From: Serpentinimonas raichei
Lineage (GTDB): Bacteria; Pseudomonadota; Gammaproteobacteria; Burkholderiales; Burkholderiaceae_C
Assembly: GCF_000828895.1 (NCBI RefSeq)
Contig: NZ_AP014568.1
Location: 124,001-188,000 of the forward strand
DNA length: 64,000 nt
Direction of reading: 5' to 3'
The notes below the pieces were generated by a model. That model saw only the letters and a list, made by a program, of their open reading frames with translations, made no database searches and was not told where the DNA came from. Shown here piece by piece: positions 52,523-63,258 of the stretch. Positions within the stretch are counted from its first letter, which is position 1. Each line of letters opens with the position of its first letter. The translations under genes and the position numbers were made by a program.

Positions 52523-54418
52523 ATGAACCGATATCCGCTGTGGAAGTACGCCACCATCTTGGTGGCGCTGCTCATCGCCATCCTGTACTCTCTGCCCAAC
52601 CTGTATGGTGAAGCGCCGGGGGTGCAGGTCTCTTCCGGCCAGCATGCGGTGCGCATCGACGCCGGCACCCTGACGCGCATCGAGCAAGCGCTGGCGGAGC
52701 GCGAGATCACGCCCACCTCGGTGGTGCTGGAACAGCAGAACATCCAAGCCCTGTTTGACAGCGCCGAAAACCAGCTCCAAGGGCGCGATGCCATCGACCG
52801 CGCCCTCAACCCCGACCCCGCCGACCCCGGACACGTGGTGGCGCTCAACCTGGTGCCGCGCACCCCGGTCTGGCTGCAAAGCATCAACGCCATGCCTATG
52901 TACCTCGGGCTCGATTTGCGCGGCGGTGTGCACTTCCTGATGCAGGTCGATATGCCCGGGGCGCTCGACCAGCGCGCCGAGGGCAAGGCGCGCGACATCC
53001 GCACCACCTTGCGCGAGCAAAACATCCGCCACGCTGGCATCACGCGCGAGGGCCAGGCGGTGGCGGTGCGTTTTCGTGACGAGGCCACGCTGGAAGCGGC
53101 GTTGACGCTGCTGCGCCCGCAGTACACCGACCTGAGCTTCGAGCGCCAACTGGTGGGCGAGCAGCTCAAGCTCATCGGCAGCCTGAGCCCGGAGGCGCAG
53201 CGCCGCATCCAAGAGCAGGCGATCAAGCAAAACATCCTCACGCTGCGCAACCGCATCAACGAACTCGGGGTGGCCGAGCCAGTGATCCAGCAACAAGGGG
53301 CCGACCGTATCGTGGTGCAACTGCCTGGCGTGCTCGACACCGCGCGCGCCAAAGACATTCTGGGCCGCACCGCCACGCTGCAAGTGCGCATGGTCGATGA
53401 AAGCCCGGCTGGGCGCGCCGCCGAGCGCGGCGAAGGGCCGGTGCCGCTGGGCTCCGAGCGCCACCTGGACCGCGAAGGGCGCACCGTGATCACCCTGCGC
53501 GAGGTGGTGCTCACGGGTGAAAACCTCACCGACGCCCAGGCTGGCTTCGACGGTCAGACGCAGGAGCCGGCGGTGCACCTGTCGCTGGACGCGGCCGGAT
53601 CGCGCATTTTCCGCGATGTCACGCGCCAAAACGTGGGCAACCGAATGGCGATTTTGCTGTTCGAGCGCGGCCGCGGCGAGGTGGTGACGGCACCCGTGAT
53701 CCGCACCGAGATTGGCGGCGGCCGGGTGCAGATTTCGGGCCAGATGAACACCACCGAGGCGCACAACATCGCGCTGCTGCTGCGCGCCGGCGCGCTGGCG
53801 GCCCCGATGGAGATCGTCGAAGAACGCACCGTCGGCCCGGGCCTAGGGGCCGAGAACATTCGCATGGGCTTTGAGAGCGTGCTCTATGGCTTCCTGGTGG
53901 TGTTGGTCTTCATGGTCGTCTACTACCGCCTGTTCGGGGTGTTTTCAAGCATCGCCCTGACCTTCAACCTGGTGTTGCTGGTCTCGGTGCTGTCGATGCT
54001 GCAAGCCACGCTCACGCTGCCCGGCATGGCCGCCATGGCGCTCGCGCTGGGGATGGCGATCGACTCCAACGTGCTCATCAACGAGCGCATCCGCGAGGAG
54101 TTGCGCCGCGGGGCCTCACCGCAGGTGGCCATCAACAGCGGCTACGACAGCGCCTGGGGCACCATCCTCGACTCCAACGTCACCTCGCTGCTGGCCGGGC
54201 TGGCGCTGCTGGCCTTTGGCTCCGGGCCGGTGCGCGGTTTCGCGGTGGTGCACTGCATTGGCATCTTGACCAGCATGTTCTCGGCCGTGTTTTTCTCGCG
54301 CGGGCTGGCCAATGCCTGGTACGGGCGGCAGAAAAAACTCAAATCCATCTCGATCGGTGTGATCTGGCAGCCGCCTGCGGCCGATGCAGCCAAGCCCGGC
54401 TCACCATCCGCCAATTGA
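52523..54418 (+). CDS. secD: protein-export membrane protein SecD
   Basis: A 631-residue subunit that uses proton-motive force to help protein export. N-terminal helix YATILVALLIAILYSLPNLY, a large periplasmic P1 domain, then the SecD signature LGLDLRGGVHFLMQVD near residue 131 and five C-terminal helices with GMAIDSNVLINERIREELRRG. GGAG lies 11 bases before the ATG. Full length. Confidence 0.96.
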   Translation: MNRYPLWKYATILVALLIAILYSLPNLYGEAPGVQVSSGQHAVRIDAGTLTRIEQALAEREITPTSVVLEQQNIQALFDSAENQLQGRDAIDRALNPDPADPGHVVALNLVPRTPVWLQSINAMPMYLGLDLRGGVHFLMQVDMPGALDQRAEGKARDIRTTLREQNIRHAGITREGQAVAVRFRDEATLEAALTLLRPQYTDLSFERQLVGEQLKLIGSLSPEAQRRIQEQAIKQNILTLRNRINELGVAEPVIQQQGADRIVVQLPGVLDTARAKDILGRTATLQVRMVDESPAGRAAERGEGPVPLGSERHLDREGRTVITLREVVLTGENLTDAQAGFDGQTQEPAVHLSLDAAGSRIFRDVTRQNVGNRMAILLFERGRGEVVTAPVIRTEIGGGRVQISGQMNTTEAHNIALLLRAGALAAPMEIVEERTVGPGLGAENIRMGFESVLYGFLVVLVFMVVYYRLFGVFSSIALTFNLVLLVSVLSMLQATLTLPGMAAMALALGMAIDSNVLINERIREELRRGASPQVAINSGYDSAWGTILDSNVTSLLAGLALLAFGSGPVRGFAVVHCIGILTSMFSAVFFSRGLANAWYGRQKKLKSISIGVIWQPPAADAAKPGSPSAN

Positions 54419-54437
54419 TTAGCAAGGGGTTGTAGCC

Positions 54438-55391
54438 ATGGAATTTTTCCGCGTCAAAAAAGACATCCCGTTCATGCGCCATGCGGTGCTGCTGAACGCG
54501 ATTTCACTCACTCTGTTTGCGCTGGCGGTGTTCTTCCTCGTCACGCGCGGGCTCAACCTATCGGTCGAGTTCACCGGCGGCACGGTGGTCGAGGTGACCT
54601 ACCAGCAACCAGCCGACCTGGAGCAGGTGCGCAGCACCTTGGCCGGCATCGGCTACACCGAGGTGACGGTGCAATACTTCGGTACCACGCGCGACGTGCT
54701 GATGCGCCTGCCGCCGCTGCCCGGCGTGGGCTCGGGCGAGCAAAGCCAAGCGGTGCTGGAGGCGCTGCGCGCGCACGACCCGACGGTGGAGCTGCGCCGC
54801 ACCGAATTCGTCGGGCCGCAGGTGGGGCAGGAGCTGGTCACCGACGGCATATTGGCGCTGCTGTTCGTGATCATCGGCATCACGGTGTACTTGGCTTTTC
54901 GCTTTGAATGGAAGTTCTCGATCGCCGCCATCGTCGCCAACTTGCACGATGTGGTCATCATCTTGGGCTTTTTTGCTTTCTTCCAGTGGGAGTTCTCGCT
55001 CGCCGTGCTGGCCGCCACGCTGGCGGTGCTGGGCTACTCGGTGAACGAATCGGTGGTGATTTTTGACCGCATCCGCGAGACCTTCAAGCGCCAGCGCAAG
55101 ATGAGCACGCAGGAGGTGATCGACCACGCCATCACCTCGACCATGAGCCGCACCATCATCACGCACGGCACCACCGAGGCGATGGTGATCTCGATGCTGC
55201 TGTTTGGTGGCCCGGTGTTGCACTACTTCGCGCTGGCGTTGACCATCGGCATTCTGTTTGGCATCTACTCCTCGATCTTCGTCGCCACCGGGGTGGCGAT
55301 GGCGCTGGGGATCAAGCGCGAGGATCTGATCAAGGCCACGCCGCAGATGGTGGAAAACCCGGACGACCCCAACGCTGGGGCGCAGATTTGA
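54438..55391 (+). CDS. secF: protein-export membrane protein SecF
   Basis: A 317-residue partner of SecD. MEFFRVKKDIPFMRHAVLLN leads into the first helix; LSVEFTGGTVVEV is the SecF signature, and GYSVNESVVIFDRIRE and SRTIITHGTTEAMV are the conserved loop and helix regions. It is 19 bases after secD. Convergent with dprA, six bases apart. Confidence 0.96.
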   Translation: MEFFRVKKDIPFMRHAVLLNAISLTLFALAVFFLVTRGLNLSVEFTGGTVVEVTYQQPADLEQVRSTLAGIGYTEVTVQYFGTTRDVLMRLPPLPGVGSGEQSQAVLEALRAHDPTVELRRTEFVGPQVGQELVTDGILALLFVIIGITVYLAFRFEWKFSIAAIVANLHDVVIILGFFAFFQWEFSLAVLAATLAVLGYSVNESVVIFDRIRETFKRQRKMSTQEVIDHAITSTMSRTIITHGTTEAMVISMLLFGGPVLHYFALALTIGILFGIYSSIFVATGVAMALGIKREDLIKATPQMVENPDDPNAGAQI

Positions 55392-55398
55392 GGCCCTT

Positions 55399-56613
55399 TC
55401 AGCCCAGCGCCTGGCGCTGAAACAGGCCGCCGGGCAAGCGCCGCACGCTGCCGCACAGTTCGAGCTCCAGCAACTGCGCTTGCAGTTCGGCCGTGGGCAG
55501 GCCACAGCGCGCCTGCAGGGCATCGAGCCCGACCGGGTCGTGGCCCAGCGCTTGCAGCAGCGTGCCCTCAGCCTCGACGGGTGGCCGCCCCTGAACCCCC
55601 TGCCCCATGCGGGCACGGGCCGCTGGCTGCGCCGCAGCGCCGCGTTCGCCCAGCGCCAACTCACCCTGCACCGGCTGCGCTGCGCCGTGTTGCAGGCGCA
55701 GCTCGTCGAGCACGTCTTGCACCGACTCCACCAGCTTGGCCCCTTGGCGGATCAGGGCGTGGCAGCCGCGCGACTGCGCCGAGTGGATCGAGCCCGGAAT
55801 GGCAAACACCTCGCGCCCGTATTGCGCCGCCAAATCGGCCGTGATGAGCGAGCCCGACTCCAGCGCCGCCTCCACCACCAGCGTGCCCAGGCTCAGGCCG
55901 GCGATGATTCGGTTGCGCTGCGGAAAATGCGGCGCCAGCGGCGGCGTACCGAGCGGGTATTCGCTCACCAATGCGCCGTGGCTGGCGATGCGTTGCGCCA
56001 GCTCATGGTGCTGCCTTGGGTAGACCCGATCCAGCCCGGTGCCGACCACCGCCACCGTGGGCGCACCCGCCTCCAGCGCACCCCGGTGCGCTGCGCCATC
56101 CACCCCCAGCGCCAGCCCAGACACGATGCAAAACCCTTGCTCACCCAGCGCCTTGGCAAAGGCATGGGCGTTTTCAGCCCCTTGCGGGCTGGGGTTGCGG
56201 CTGCCGACCATGGCCAGCGTGCGGGTCTGCGCCAGCGCGCTCAACTGGCCCTGCACATAAAGCAGCACCGGCGGATCGGGGGTTTGCAGCAGCGCAGCCG
56301 GGTAATGGGGGTGCCCCAAGGGCAGCCAATGCCGGTCCGGCGCAGCGGCCAACCAAGCCCCAGCGTGTTCCAACAGGCGGCCTCCTTGCACCGGAGCGCT
56401 GCGCAAGGCGGCCGCCAGCCGCTCGCCCACCAGCGCCTGCAGGGCCTGCGCGTCGGAGGCAAACACGGCTTGGGGTGATCCCAAAGCCGCCAGCAGCTTG
56501 CGCGCCGTGGCCGCACCCACTCCCGCGGTGTTGGTCAGGCGCAGCCAAGCGGCCAGCTCAGCCACATCGGCATCGATGCCAAGGCTCCTAGGGGGTGGCA
56601 AAGTGGTCGCCAT
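55399..56613 (-). CDS. dprA: DNA-processing protein DprA/Smf
   Basis: A 404-residue single-strand DNA-binding protein that loads RecA on incoming DNA in natural transformation. The Rossmann-like core has MVGSRNPSPQGAENAHAFAK (near residue 135), VSGLALGVDGAAHRGALEAG, GTGLDRVYPRQH, SEYPLGTPP and FPQRNRIIAGLS. The C-terminal winged-helix-like segment (ALGHDPVGLDALQARCGLPTAELQ) is present. ATG at 56613 (MATTLPPPRS) overlaps the LysM gene end by 26 bases, indicating coupling. Confidence 0.92.
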   Translation of the reverse strand: MATTLPPPRSLGIDADVAELAAWLRLTNTAGVGAATARKLLAALGSPQAVFASDAQALQALVGERLAAALRSAPVQGGRLLEHAGAWLAAAPDRHWLPLGHPHYPAALLQTPDPPVLLYVQGQLSALAQTRTLAMVGSRNPSPQGAENAHAFAKALGEQGFCIVSGLALGVDGAAHRGALEAGAPTVAVVGTGLDRVYPRQHHELAQRIASHGALVSEYPLGTPPLAPHFPQRNRIIAGLSLGTLVVEAALESGSLITADLAAQYGREVFAIPGSIHSAQSRGCHALIRQGAKLVESVQDVLDELRLQHGAAQPVQGELALGERGAAAQPAARARMGQGVQGRPPVEAEGTLLQALGHDPVGLDALQARCGLPTAELQAQLLELELCGSVRRLPGGLFQRQALG

Positions 56614-57862
56614 TGCGCACCGCATCGGCCACATTCAAGACCAGCGCATACGAGACCCGATCAAAGGTGCGAAACACCATCATCAAGCCGTTGCGCTCAG
56701 CCGGCAGTTGCATCGTGGCGCGCGCGCTGTCGGTGCGGTCGGTGAGCACCGCAGCGCTGCGGTGCAGTGCCAGCACGTGGCCCGCTTCCAGCCCATCGCG
56801 GCTGCCCCGGTTGAGCACCACCACCTGGTACTGACCGGCCATGCGCTGCGCATGGCCGTGGGTGCGCACGATGCGACCCGCCAGCTGCATCTGCGGAGCG
56901 CGCGGCACGTAACTGGCCGGCTGGGGCGGCGCCGGCGTGGCCAGCAGCCGATCACCGATGCGAATTTCTTCGATCGCCGCGCTGATGTCGACGCTGGCGG
57001 GTTCTACCCGCTGCTCGGTCGTGCCATCCGCCCGCGTGTGCGAGCGCAGGGTTTCGCTGCCCACCAGCAGCGCGCTGCCGATCAGCTTGGCTTCGTAGCC
57101 CAGCTTTTCGCCGCTGCTGGGGTCGATCAAGGGCTCGGCGTTGCGGTAAATGCGCTGCGACTGGCTGTGCTCGGCGCTCAAGAGCGGGCGGCCTTCGAGT
57201 GCGTCGAGCGGACCGGACTGGCCCCGGGCATAGACCCGATCGCCCCGGCTGAACAAGGTGCGCCCCTCGGGGGCGGCCACGATGCGCGGCGCGCGGGCGT
57301 GGGTGTCTGCACTCAACACCTGCGAATCGGTCAGGAAGGGGGCGATCATGTGCGCGGGGATGGCGGGCAAGGCGGCATCGGCCAAGGTCTCGGAGCGTAT
57401 GCGCGGCGACAAGCGCACCGTGGGCGGCGCCCCACCTGCTTCGAGCGCCAGAAAGGCGCGATCGCCCACGCGCGTCAACACCAGCACCTGACCCGGAAAA
57501 ATCAGGTGCGGGTTGCGGATTTGTTCTAGGTTCATGCCCCACAGCTCGGGCCAGCGCCAAGGCTGGCGCAGAAAGATGGCCGAAATATCCCACAGCGTGT
57601 CGCCCCGGCGCACTGTGTGGCGCTCGGGCGCATTGGGGGCCAGCGCCGACAGCGGCACCCCGGCTTGGGCCACTTGCTGCGCGGTCTCGCGTTGCGCCGG
57701 GCTGATGGGCAGATTGGGAAAGGTTTGCGCGCCTGCCCATGCGCCCGTCAGCAGCAAGGTGAGCGCGGGCACGAGATGGCGCAAGCCGACGCGCTCGGCG
57801 ACACGACGACCCGTCGGGTCGATGGCGCAGTGACAAGCGGCGGGTGCAGGAGTGGTTTGCAT
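56588..57862 (-). CDS. secreted LysM-domain protein
   Basis: A 424-residue protein. A signal-like hydrophobic segment (LVPALTLLLTGAWAGAQ, residues about 29-45) precedes a LysM domain (HTVRRGDTLWDISAIFLRQP, then NPHLIFPGQVLVLTR; residues about 81-130), which should bind peptidoglycan. The remaining 290 residues are beta-rich without a known catalytic motif; VVVLNRGSRDGLEAGHVLALHR near the end resembles an outer-surface or FlgT-like turn. The gene is regularly found beside dprA and def-fmt in this phylum. ATG at 57862 is chosen for the signal sequence position. Confidence 0.85.
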   Translation of the reverse strand: MQTTPAPAACHCAIDPTGRRVAERVGLRHLVPALTLLLTGAWAGAQTFPNLPISPAQRETAQQVAQAGVPLSALAPNAPERHTVRRGDTLWDISAIFLRQPWRWPELWGMNLEQIRNPHLIFPGQVLVLTRVGDRAFLALEAGGAPPTVRLSPRIRSETLADAALPAIPAHMIAPFLTDSQVLSADTHARAPRIVAAPEGRTLFSRGDRVYARGQSGPLDALEGRPLLSAEHSQSQRIYRNAEPLIDPSSGEKLGYEAKLIGSALLVGSETLRSHTRADGTTEQRVEPASVDISAAIEEIRIGDRLLATPAPPQPASYVPRAPQMQLAGRIVRTHGHAQRMAGQYQVVVLNRGSRDGLEAGHVLALHRSAAVLTDRTDSARATMQLPAERNGLMMVFRTFDRVSYALVLNVADAVRNGDHFATP

Positions 57863-58078
57863 GTCTGAAGCCCCGTTGGCACACCCGCAGGCCACGCATG
57901 CTGGGCACGGTTGCTTTTGGGTGGAAATAATGGCAAAAAAAGCGCTTTGGGCCTGCTGTGCAGTCAAGCCCCAGCTCCAGCAATGATAATAGCCGCATGT
58001 CACGTGCAGCGACAGCCAAAGGTGACGAAAATATCTAAAATTCGTTGCTTAGTCTGTCGGCCTCGTTTTGATTTGACC

Positions 58079-58654
58079 ATGAACCCTGCCGAACCTTTAC
58101 CTATCCTCAAATACCCCGACCCGCGCCTGCTGCGCGTGGCGCGCCCGGTGGCGGCCGTGGATGCGCGCGTGCGGGCCCTGACCGAGCGCATGTTCGCCAC
58201 CATGTACGGGGCCAAAGGCATCGGTCTGGCTGCCACCCAAGTGGATGTGCACGAGCGCGTCATCGTCATTGACGTGAGCGAGGAGCGCAACCAGCCGCTG
58301 GTGCTGATCAACCCCGTGCTCGAATGGGCCAGCCCCGAAACGCGCAAAGGCGATGAGGGTTGCCTGTCGGTGCCGGGCGTTTACGACGGCGTGGAGCGCG
58401 CGCTGGCGGTGCGCGTGCGCGCCCTCGATGCCCAAGGGCACAGCCGCCTGATCGAGGCCGAGGGGCTGCTGGCGGTGTGCATCCAGCACGAGATGGATCA
58501 CCTGATGGGCAAGGTGTTTGTCGAATACCTCTCGCTGCTCAAGCGCAACCGCATCAAGTCCAAGCTGCTCAAGGCCGCGCGCGAGGACGAGCGTGACAGC
58601 GATGGCGAACGCAGCACGGAACGCCCCGGGCAGCGCTCGGCGCAGCCATTCTGA
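58079..58654 (+). CDS. def: peptide deformylase
   Basis: A 191-residue Fe/Zn hydrolase removing the formyl group from nascent proteins. The three motifs are complete: [10 protein letters not shown] (residue about 44), EGCLSVPG (about 92) and [11 protein letters not shown] (about 134). The ATG at 58079 ([18 protein letters not shown]) is standard. The 216 bases upstream are shared with the divergent LysM gene. fmt follows in the same direction. Confidence 0.96.
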   Translation: MNPAEPLPILKYPDPRLLRVARPVAAVDARVRALTERMFATMYGAKGIGLAATQVDVHERVIVIDVSEERNQPLVLINPVLEWASPETRKGDEGCLSVPGVYDGVERALAVRVRALDAQGHSRLIEAEGLLAVCIQHEMDHLMGKVFVEYLSLLKRNRIKSKLLKAAREDERDSDGERSTERPGQRSAQPF

Positions 58655-58668
58655 GCAGCGGCGGGCCC

Positions 58669-59670
58669 ATGCGGATCGTGTTTGCCGGTACGCCGGAGTT
58701 TGCGGCGCTGGCGCTGCGTGCCCTGCTCGCTGCCGGGCACGAGGTGGCGCTGGTGCTCACGCAACCCGACCGCCCGGCCGGGCGCGGCCTGAAATTGCAA
58801 CCCTCGGCAGTCAAACAGGTGGCGCTGGCGCATGGCCTGCCTTTGGCGCAGCCGCGCAGCCTGCGCCTCGATGGCAAATACCCCGACGACGCCGCGCAAG
58901 CGCGCGCGGCGCTGCAACAGGCCGGTGCCGAGGTGGCGGTGGTGGCCGCCTACGGCCTGCTGCTGCCGCCCTGGGTGCTGGCGCTGCCGCGCCTAGGCTG
59001 CCTGAACATTCACGCCTCGCTGCTGCCGCGCTGGCGCGGCGCCGCCCCGATCCAGCGCGCCCTCGAAGCCGGTGACTTGGAGAGCGGCATCACCCTCATG
59101 CAGATGGACGCCGGGCTCGACACCGGCCCCATGCTGCTGCGCCAAGCGCTGCCGATCGCGGCCCACGAAACCGCCGCCAGCCTGCACGATAAGCTGGCCG
59201 AGCTGGGCGCGCAGCTGATCGTGCAGGCGCTGCAGCAGGCCCAAGCGGGCGGTTCGGGCACCCTGCGGCCGCAGCCCCAACCCGAGCAGGGCGTGACCTA
59301 CGCCGCCAAGATCGACAAAGTCGAGGCGCTGATCGACTGGCGCGCCAGCGCCATGCAAATCGAGCGCCGGGTGCGCGCCTTCGACCCGGTACCGGGGGCC
59401 TACACGCTGCAGCAGGGCGAACCGCTCAAGGTCTGGGCGGCGCGGGTGTTGCCGCAGCCGCCTGCGCAGCCGCAGCCGGCCCAGCCGCCCGGCACCGTGC
59501 TGGCCGCCGACGCCCACGGGGTGCAGGTGCAGACCGGCGACGGCGTGCTGCTGCTGACCGAACTGCAACGCCCCGGCGGCAAGCGCCTGCCCGCCGCCGC
59601 GCTCTTGGCCGGCCATGCGCTGCCGGTGGGCACGGTGCTGGGCAGCCCCGCTCACGGTAGCATCAACTGA
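58669..59670 (+). CDS. fmt: methionyl-tRNA formyltransferase
   Basis: A 333-residue enzyme formylating initiator Met-t[23 protein letters not shown] opens the Rossmann domain; the catalytic Asn/His block is [20 protein letters not shown] (near residue 108) with the Asp in [13 protein letters not shown]. The C-terminal domain begins near residue 210. Fourteen bases after def. The stop overlaps the azlC ATG. Confidence 0.95.
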   Translation: MRIVFAGTPEFAALALRALLAAGHEVALVLTQPDRPAGRGLKLQPSAVKQVALAHGLPLAQPRSLRLDGKYPDDAAQARAALQQAGAEVAVVAAYGLLLPPWVLALPRLGCLNIHASLLPRWRGAAPIQRALEAGDLESGITLMQMDAGLDTGPMLLRQALPIAAHETAASLHDKLAELGAQLIVQALQQAQAGGSGTLRPQPQPEQGVTYAAKIDKVEALIDWRASAMQIERRVRAFDPVPGAYTLQQGEPLKVWAARVLPQPPAQPQPAQPPGTVLAADAHGVQVQTGDGVLLLTELQRPGGKRLPAAALLAGHALPVGTVLGSPAHGSIN

Positions 59671-60437
59671 TGTTCTGGCGCGCCGACCTGCGCCGCTGGC
59701 CCGAGTTCACCGAGGGCATGCGCGAGCAAACCAGCGTCACCGCCGGGGTGGCGGCCTGGGGGCTGATGACCGGGGTGGCGATGGTCACGGCCGGCCTGAG
59801 CCAGCTCGAAGCGGTGCTGATGACGCTGCTGGTCTATGCCGGCAGCGCGCAACTGGCGGCGGTGCCCTTGATGAGCGCCGGCGCGCCGCTGTGGGTGGTG
59901 CTGGCGGCGGCGTTTTGCGTCAACCTGCGCTTTGTGGTGTTTTCGGCGCACCTGCGGCCCTACGTGATGCACCTGCCGCTGCGCCAGCGCCTGCTCACCG
60001 GCTACCTCACGGGCGACTTGAGCTACGTCTTTTTTGCCCGCCGCTACCATCAGGTGGGCCACAGCCTAGAAGAAAAACAGCGCCAGCAAGCCTATCTGGC
60101 CGGGCACTGCTGCGTCAACTACGCCAGTTGGATGGGCTCCAGCCTGCTCGGGGTGCTGCTGGCGCACACCATTCCGATCGAGTGGGGGCTGGGTTTTGCC
60201 GGCATTCTGGCGCTGATCGGGGTCGGGTGTTCGCTCGCCACCTCCAAGCTGCGCGTGGTTTCGGCCGGGGTGGCCGGAGCGGCGGCGGTGGCGGCCTGGG
60301 CGCTGCCGCTCAAGCTCAACATCGTGGTAGCCATTGCGGCGGCGGTGGCTTTTTGCCTGATCCTCGAAGCGCACGGCCCGCGCGGGCCGCGTGGGCCGGG
60401 CGGCTTGGGGCCCACACCGGAGCCGCCCCGTGTTTGA
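59670..60437 (+). CDS. azlC: AzlC-family branched-chain amino acid exporter, large subunit
   Basis: A 255-residue membrane protein with seven to eight hydrophobic segments. FTEGMREQTSVTAGVAAWGL begins the AzlC domain; MTLLVYAGSAQLAAVPLM and FCVNLRFVVFSAHLRPY are conserved. The pair AzlC/AzlD exports branched-chain or related amino acids. The gene overlaps fmt by one base and azlD by eight. Confidence 0.9.
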   Translation: MFWRADLRRWPEFTEGMREQTSVTAGVAAWGLMTGVAMVTAGLSQLEAVLMTLLVYAGSAQLAAVPLMSAGAPLWVVLAAAFCVNLRFVVFSAHLRPYVMHLPLRQRLLTGYLTGDLSYVFFARRYHQVGHSLEEKQRQQAYLAGHCCVNYASWMGSSLLGVLLAHTIPIEWGLGFAGILALIGVGCSLATSKLRVVSAGVAGAAAVAAWALPLKLNIVVAIAAAVAFCLILEAHGPRGPRGPGGLGPTPEPPRV

Positions 60438-60765
60438 AATCGACTGGCGCACCCTGCTGGCCATCGTCGCGCTGGCGCTGGTGACGGTGCTCACGCGCGG
60501 CTTTTTCTTCCTCAGCGAGCGCGACTGGAAGCTGCCACATTGGGCCGAGCGCGGCCTGCAATACGCCCCCATCGCCGCCTTGGCCGCCGTGGTGGCCCCC
60601 GAGGTGGTGATGACTCAAGGCCAGTTGATCGACACCTGGAAGGATGCGCGCCTGTTTGCCGCTGCTGCCGGGGTGGCTTGGTTTTTCTGGCGCGGCGGCG
60701 TGCTGGGCACCATCGTCTGCGGCATGGCGGTGTTTTTGCCGCTGCGCTTGGGGCTGGGCTGGTAA
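60430..60765 (+). CDS. azlD: AzlD-family small subunit
   Basis: A 111-residue membrane protein with four hydrophobic segments, partner of AzlC. The GTG at 60430 (MFEIDWRTLLAIVALALVTVLTRG) is preferred, as upstream codons lie within azlC and lack similarity. LQYAPIAALAAVVAPEV and VLGTIVCGMAVFLPLRL are typical of the family. Confidence 0.88.
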   Translation: MFEIDWRTLLAIVALALVTVLTRGFFFLSERDWKLPHWAERGLQYAPIAALAAVVAPEVVMTQGQLIDTWKDARLFAAAAGVAWFFWRGGVLGTIVCGMAVFLPLRLGLGW

Positions 60766-60788
60766 GGCCGGCTAGGCTGCGGCGCGAT

Positions 60789-62663
60789 TCACTCGGGCAG
60801 CCCTTGGCTGCGGCAAGCCAACAGGCGCGTCAGCGTGTGCTCCAGGGCCAGGCGCTGCAGCGGCTTGCTCAAAAACCCGTCCATGCCGGCCGCCAGCGCC
60901 TGTTCCTCCGCCCCATTCATGACGTCGGCCGAGACGGCGATGATGGGCACCAGTCCGCGCGCACCGGGCAACTGGCGGATGGCTTGCGTGCAGGCGAAAC
61001 CGTCCATCTCGGGCATGTGGATGTCCATCAGCACCCAATCAAAATCGTGCCGCTGGGCCAGTTCGAGCGCTTGCCGCCCGTTTTCGGCAAAGGTGGGCTG
61101 CAAGCCCATGCGCTCCAGCAACAGGGCCACAAACTTGCGATTGACCGGGTGGTCTTCCGCCACCAACACGCGCCGGCCCCGGCCCGTGGCGGGCGTGCCG
61201 ACACCGACTTCGGCTGGAGCTGGAACTGGAGCGGCAGCGCTGGCCTGCGCCGCCTCGCAAACCGGGGCCACCCAGTGAAAGCAAAACACCGAGCCCTGCC
61301 CGGGCGTGCTGTCGAGCGCGATGTCGCCCCCGAGCAGGCGCGCCAGCGTGCGCGAAATCTCCAGCCCCAAGCCATTGCCGCCTTGGGGCCGGGTGCTGCT
61401 GCGATCGACTTGGGCAAAGCGCTGAAAAATTTGCTCTTTCAGCGCGGGGTCGATGCCGATGCCGGTGTCGCGCACCACCAGACGCCAATGCGCCAGCGCG
61501 CCTTGGCGTTGGCACTCCAGCGCAAGCGCCACCGTTCCACTGGGGGTGAACTTGATCGCGTTGCTCAGCAAATTGAGCACCACCTGGCGCACCCGCGTCG
61601 GGTCGGTCAGCACCCACGGCGGCAAGTCGGGCCCCAAGCTCAGGGGCAGGTGCAGATGCTTGCCCTCCCCCATGGCCCGCAGCGAGCGGTGGCACTGCTG
61701 CACCAGCGCAGCCACATCGACCGGCTCGGGTTGCAGCTCGATCTGTCCGGCGTCCAGTGCCGACAAATCCAGCAAATCGTTCAAAATCGACAGCAAATGC
61801 GCGGACGACTGCTGCGCGGTGTGCAGCTGGTCGCGCTGCGCCGGCGGCAGCGGGCCATCGAGCAGCAAATCGAGCATGCCCAACACCCCATTCAGCGGCG
61901 TGCGCAATTCGTGGCTCATATTGGCCAAAAACAGGCTCTTGGCGCGGTCGGCCTGCTCGGCAGCGGCCTTGGCCAATTGCAATTCGGCGTTGAGGCGCTG
62001 GAGCTGCGCGCGCTCGCGCTGCTGGCGCCCATGCCGCACCCACAAACCCGCGGCAGCCAGCAACAGCAGCAGCACCTGAAACGTCATGAGTAGGTTGAGC
62101 CAGCGCTGCTGCTGCCGCACTTGCGCCAGCTTGTCTTGCATCAGGTGCGTCATGAGGCTGTCGGCCGCCAGGCTCAGGGCCTGCACCTCGGGCCCCAACA
62201 CCTGCATTTTTAGCAGCACATGGTGCAGCTCGGCTTGGTGGCGCACGGGGTCGGCGAGCAAGGGGTCGGCGTAGTCCAAAAAGGCCTTGATCTGGGGCGC
62301 AATGGCGTCGAACTCGGGGCGCTGGCGCATCACCTCGACCGTCGCCCCGCCGTGCAGCAGCCCGACTCGACTGGCAAAAATCTCGTGCCGCAGCTGCAAC
62401 TGCGACCAGTCGGCCTGTTCGGGCTGCGCCAGACTCAGATGGATCTGGTTGCGCAGCCGCAAAAACTCGCGTTCGAGTTGAAACGTGAGGGCGGTGATGG
62501 AGTCTGCCTGCAGGCGCGCGGTGTCTTCCACCGCCTGGGTTTGGCGCACAAAAAGCGCCATCATGACGGTCAGGCCGACCGCCATGACGAACGTGGTCAG
62601 GGCCAGCCAAAAAACGAAACGGCTGCCACCAACGGGCCTGTCCAAACCGGCCGCAACGCTCAT
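60789..62663 (-). CDS. hybrid sensor histidine kinase/response regulator
   Basis: A 624-residue membrane sensor kinase. Two hydrophobic helices ([24 protein letters not shown] and [19 protein letters not shown]) bound a periplasmic helical region of about 165 residues. Then come the HisKA motif [16 protein letters not shown] (His near residue 249), the HATPase blocks [19 protein letters not shown] and [10 protein letters not shown], and a receiver domain with phospho-acceptor Asp in [13 protein letters not shown] (near 544). No separate regulator follows. The gene overlaps the preceding periplasmic-protein gene by four bases, implying that protein feeds it a signal. Confidence 0.92.
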   Translation of the reverse strand: MSVAAGLDRPVGGSRFVFWLALTTFVMAVGLTVMMALFVRQTQAVEDTARLQADSITALTFQLEREFLRLRNQIHLSLAQPEQADWSQLQLRHEIFASRVGLLHGGATVEVMRQRPEFDAIAPQIKAFLDYADPLLADPVRHQAELHHVLLKMQVLGPEVQALSLAADSLMTHLMQDKLAQVRQQQRWLNLLMTFQVLLLLLAAAGLWVRHGRQQRERAQLQRLNAELQLAKAAAEQADRAKSLFLANMSHELRTPLNGVLGMLDLLLDGPLPPAQRDQLHTAQQSSAHLLSILNDLLDLSALDAGQIELQPEPVDVAALVQQCHRSLRAMGEGKHLHLPLSLGPDLPPWVLTDPTRVRQVVLNLLSNAIKFTPSGTVALALECQRQGALAHWRLVVRDTGIGIDPALKEQIFQRFAQVDRSSTRPQGGNGLGLEISRTLARLLGGDIALDSTPGQGSVFCFHWVAPVCEAAQASAAAPVPAPAEVGVGTPATGRGRRVLVAEDHPVNRKFVALLLERMGLQPTFAENGRQALELAQRHDFDWVLMDIHMPEMDGFACTQAIRQLPGARGLVPIIAVSADVMNGAEEQALAAGMDGFLSKPLQRLALEHTLTRLLACRSQGLPE

Positions 62664-63178
62664 TCGATCACTTCGATCGACCGCAATTGCCAGATCGAGC
62701 GCTCGTAAAAACGCGCATGTTGCAACTGCGGATCGGAATCGAAGGGGTAGATCACAAACAAGGGGCCGCGCGTGCGCACCGGCATCGGCTGCTCGTTCAT
62801 GCGCGTGGCGATGATGACGTCAAAGTCGCGCGCATCTTGCAGCGGGAGGGTGATGCGGTAGTCGTTGAGGGCGGTGGCATGCAGCCGCTGGCCGCGCGCC
62901 TGCACCAGCGCCAGCACGTCGCGCAGCAACGGGCCGCTAAAGCGCACCACGCCCGGCTCCCACGGGGTGCGGGTGGCAAAGCGGTGCTGCGGCAGGGCTT
63001 CGAGCATGGCCATGTCGAACACCGCTGCCCCGCCTTGGTTGCTCACCCCAATCTGCCCGCTGATGGTCAGCACCACCCGATCGCGCGGTCGCTCCAAGGC
63101 CTGCACTTGGGCCGAAAAAACGGCAAGCAAGCCCAAACCCACACAAAATCGAAAGCAAAGCGTGATAAAAACTTTCAT
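62660..63178 (-). CDS. secreted protein with sulfite-oxidase-like (molybdopterin-binding) fold, cofactor residues not evident
   Basis: A 172-residue periplasmic protein. The signal is [16 protein letters not shown]. The body ([70 protein letters not shown]) resembles the oxidoreductase molybdopterin-binding domain. The usual Moco-ligating Cys after the TPW segment is absent, so it is probably a ligand-binding variant. Its stop overlaps the histidine kinase start by four bases; it likely works as that kinase's periplasmic partner. Confidence 0.8.
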   Translation of the reverse strand: MKVFITLCFRFCVGLGLLAVFSAQVQALERPRDRVVLTISGQIGVSNQGGAAVFDMAMLEALPQHRFATRTPWEPGVVRFSGPLLRDVLALVQARGQRLHATALNDYRITLPLQDARDFDVIIATRMNEQPMPVRTRGPLFVIYPFDSDPQLQHARFYERSIWQLRSIEVIE

Positions 63179-63258
63179 GGCGTATGCGGAAAATTGAGGA
63201 TGGAAGTTATTTTAGTCAAGCTTCTTGCTTTTGCCATCGGTTGCAGCCCCTAGGGAGG

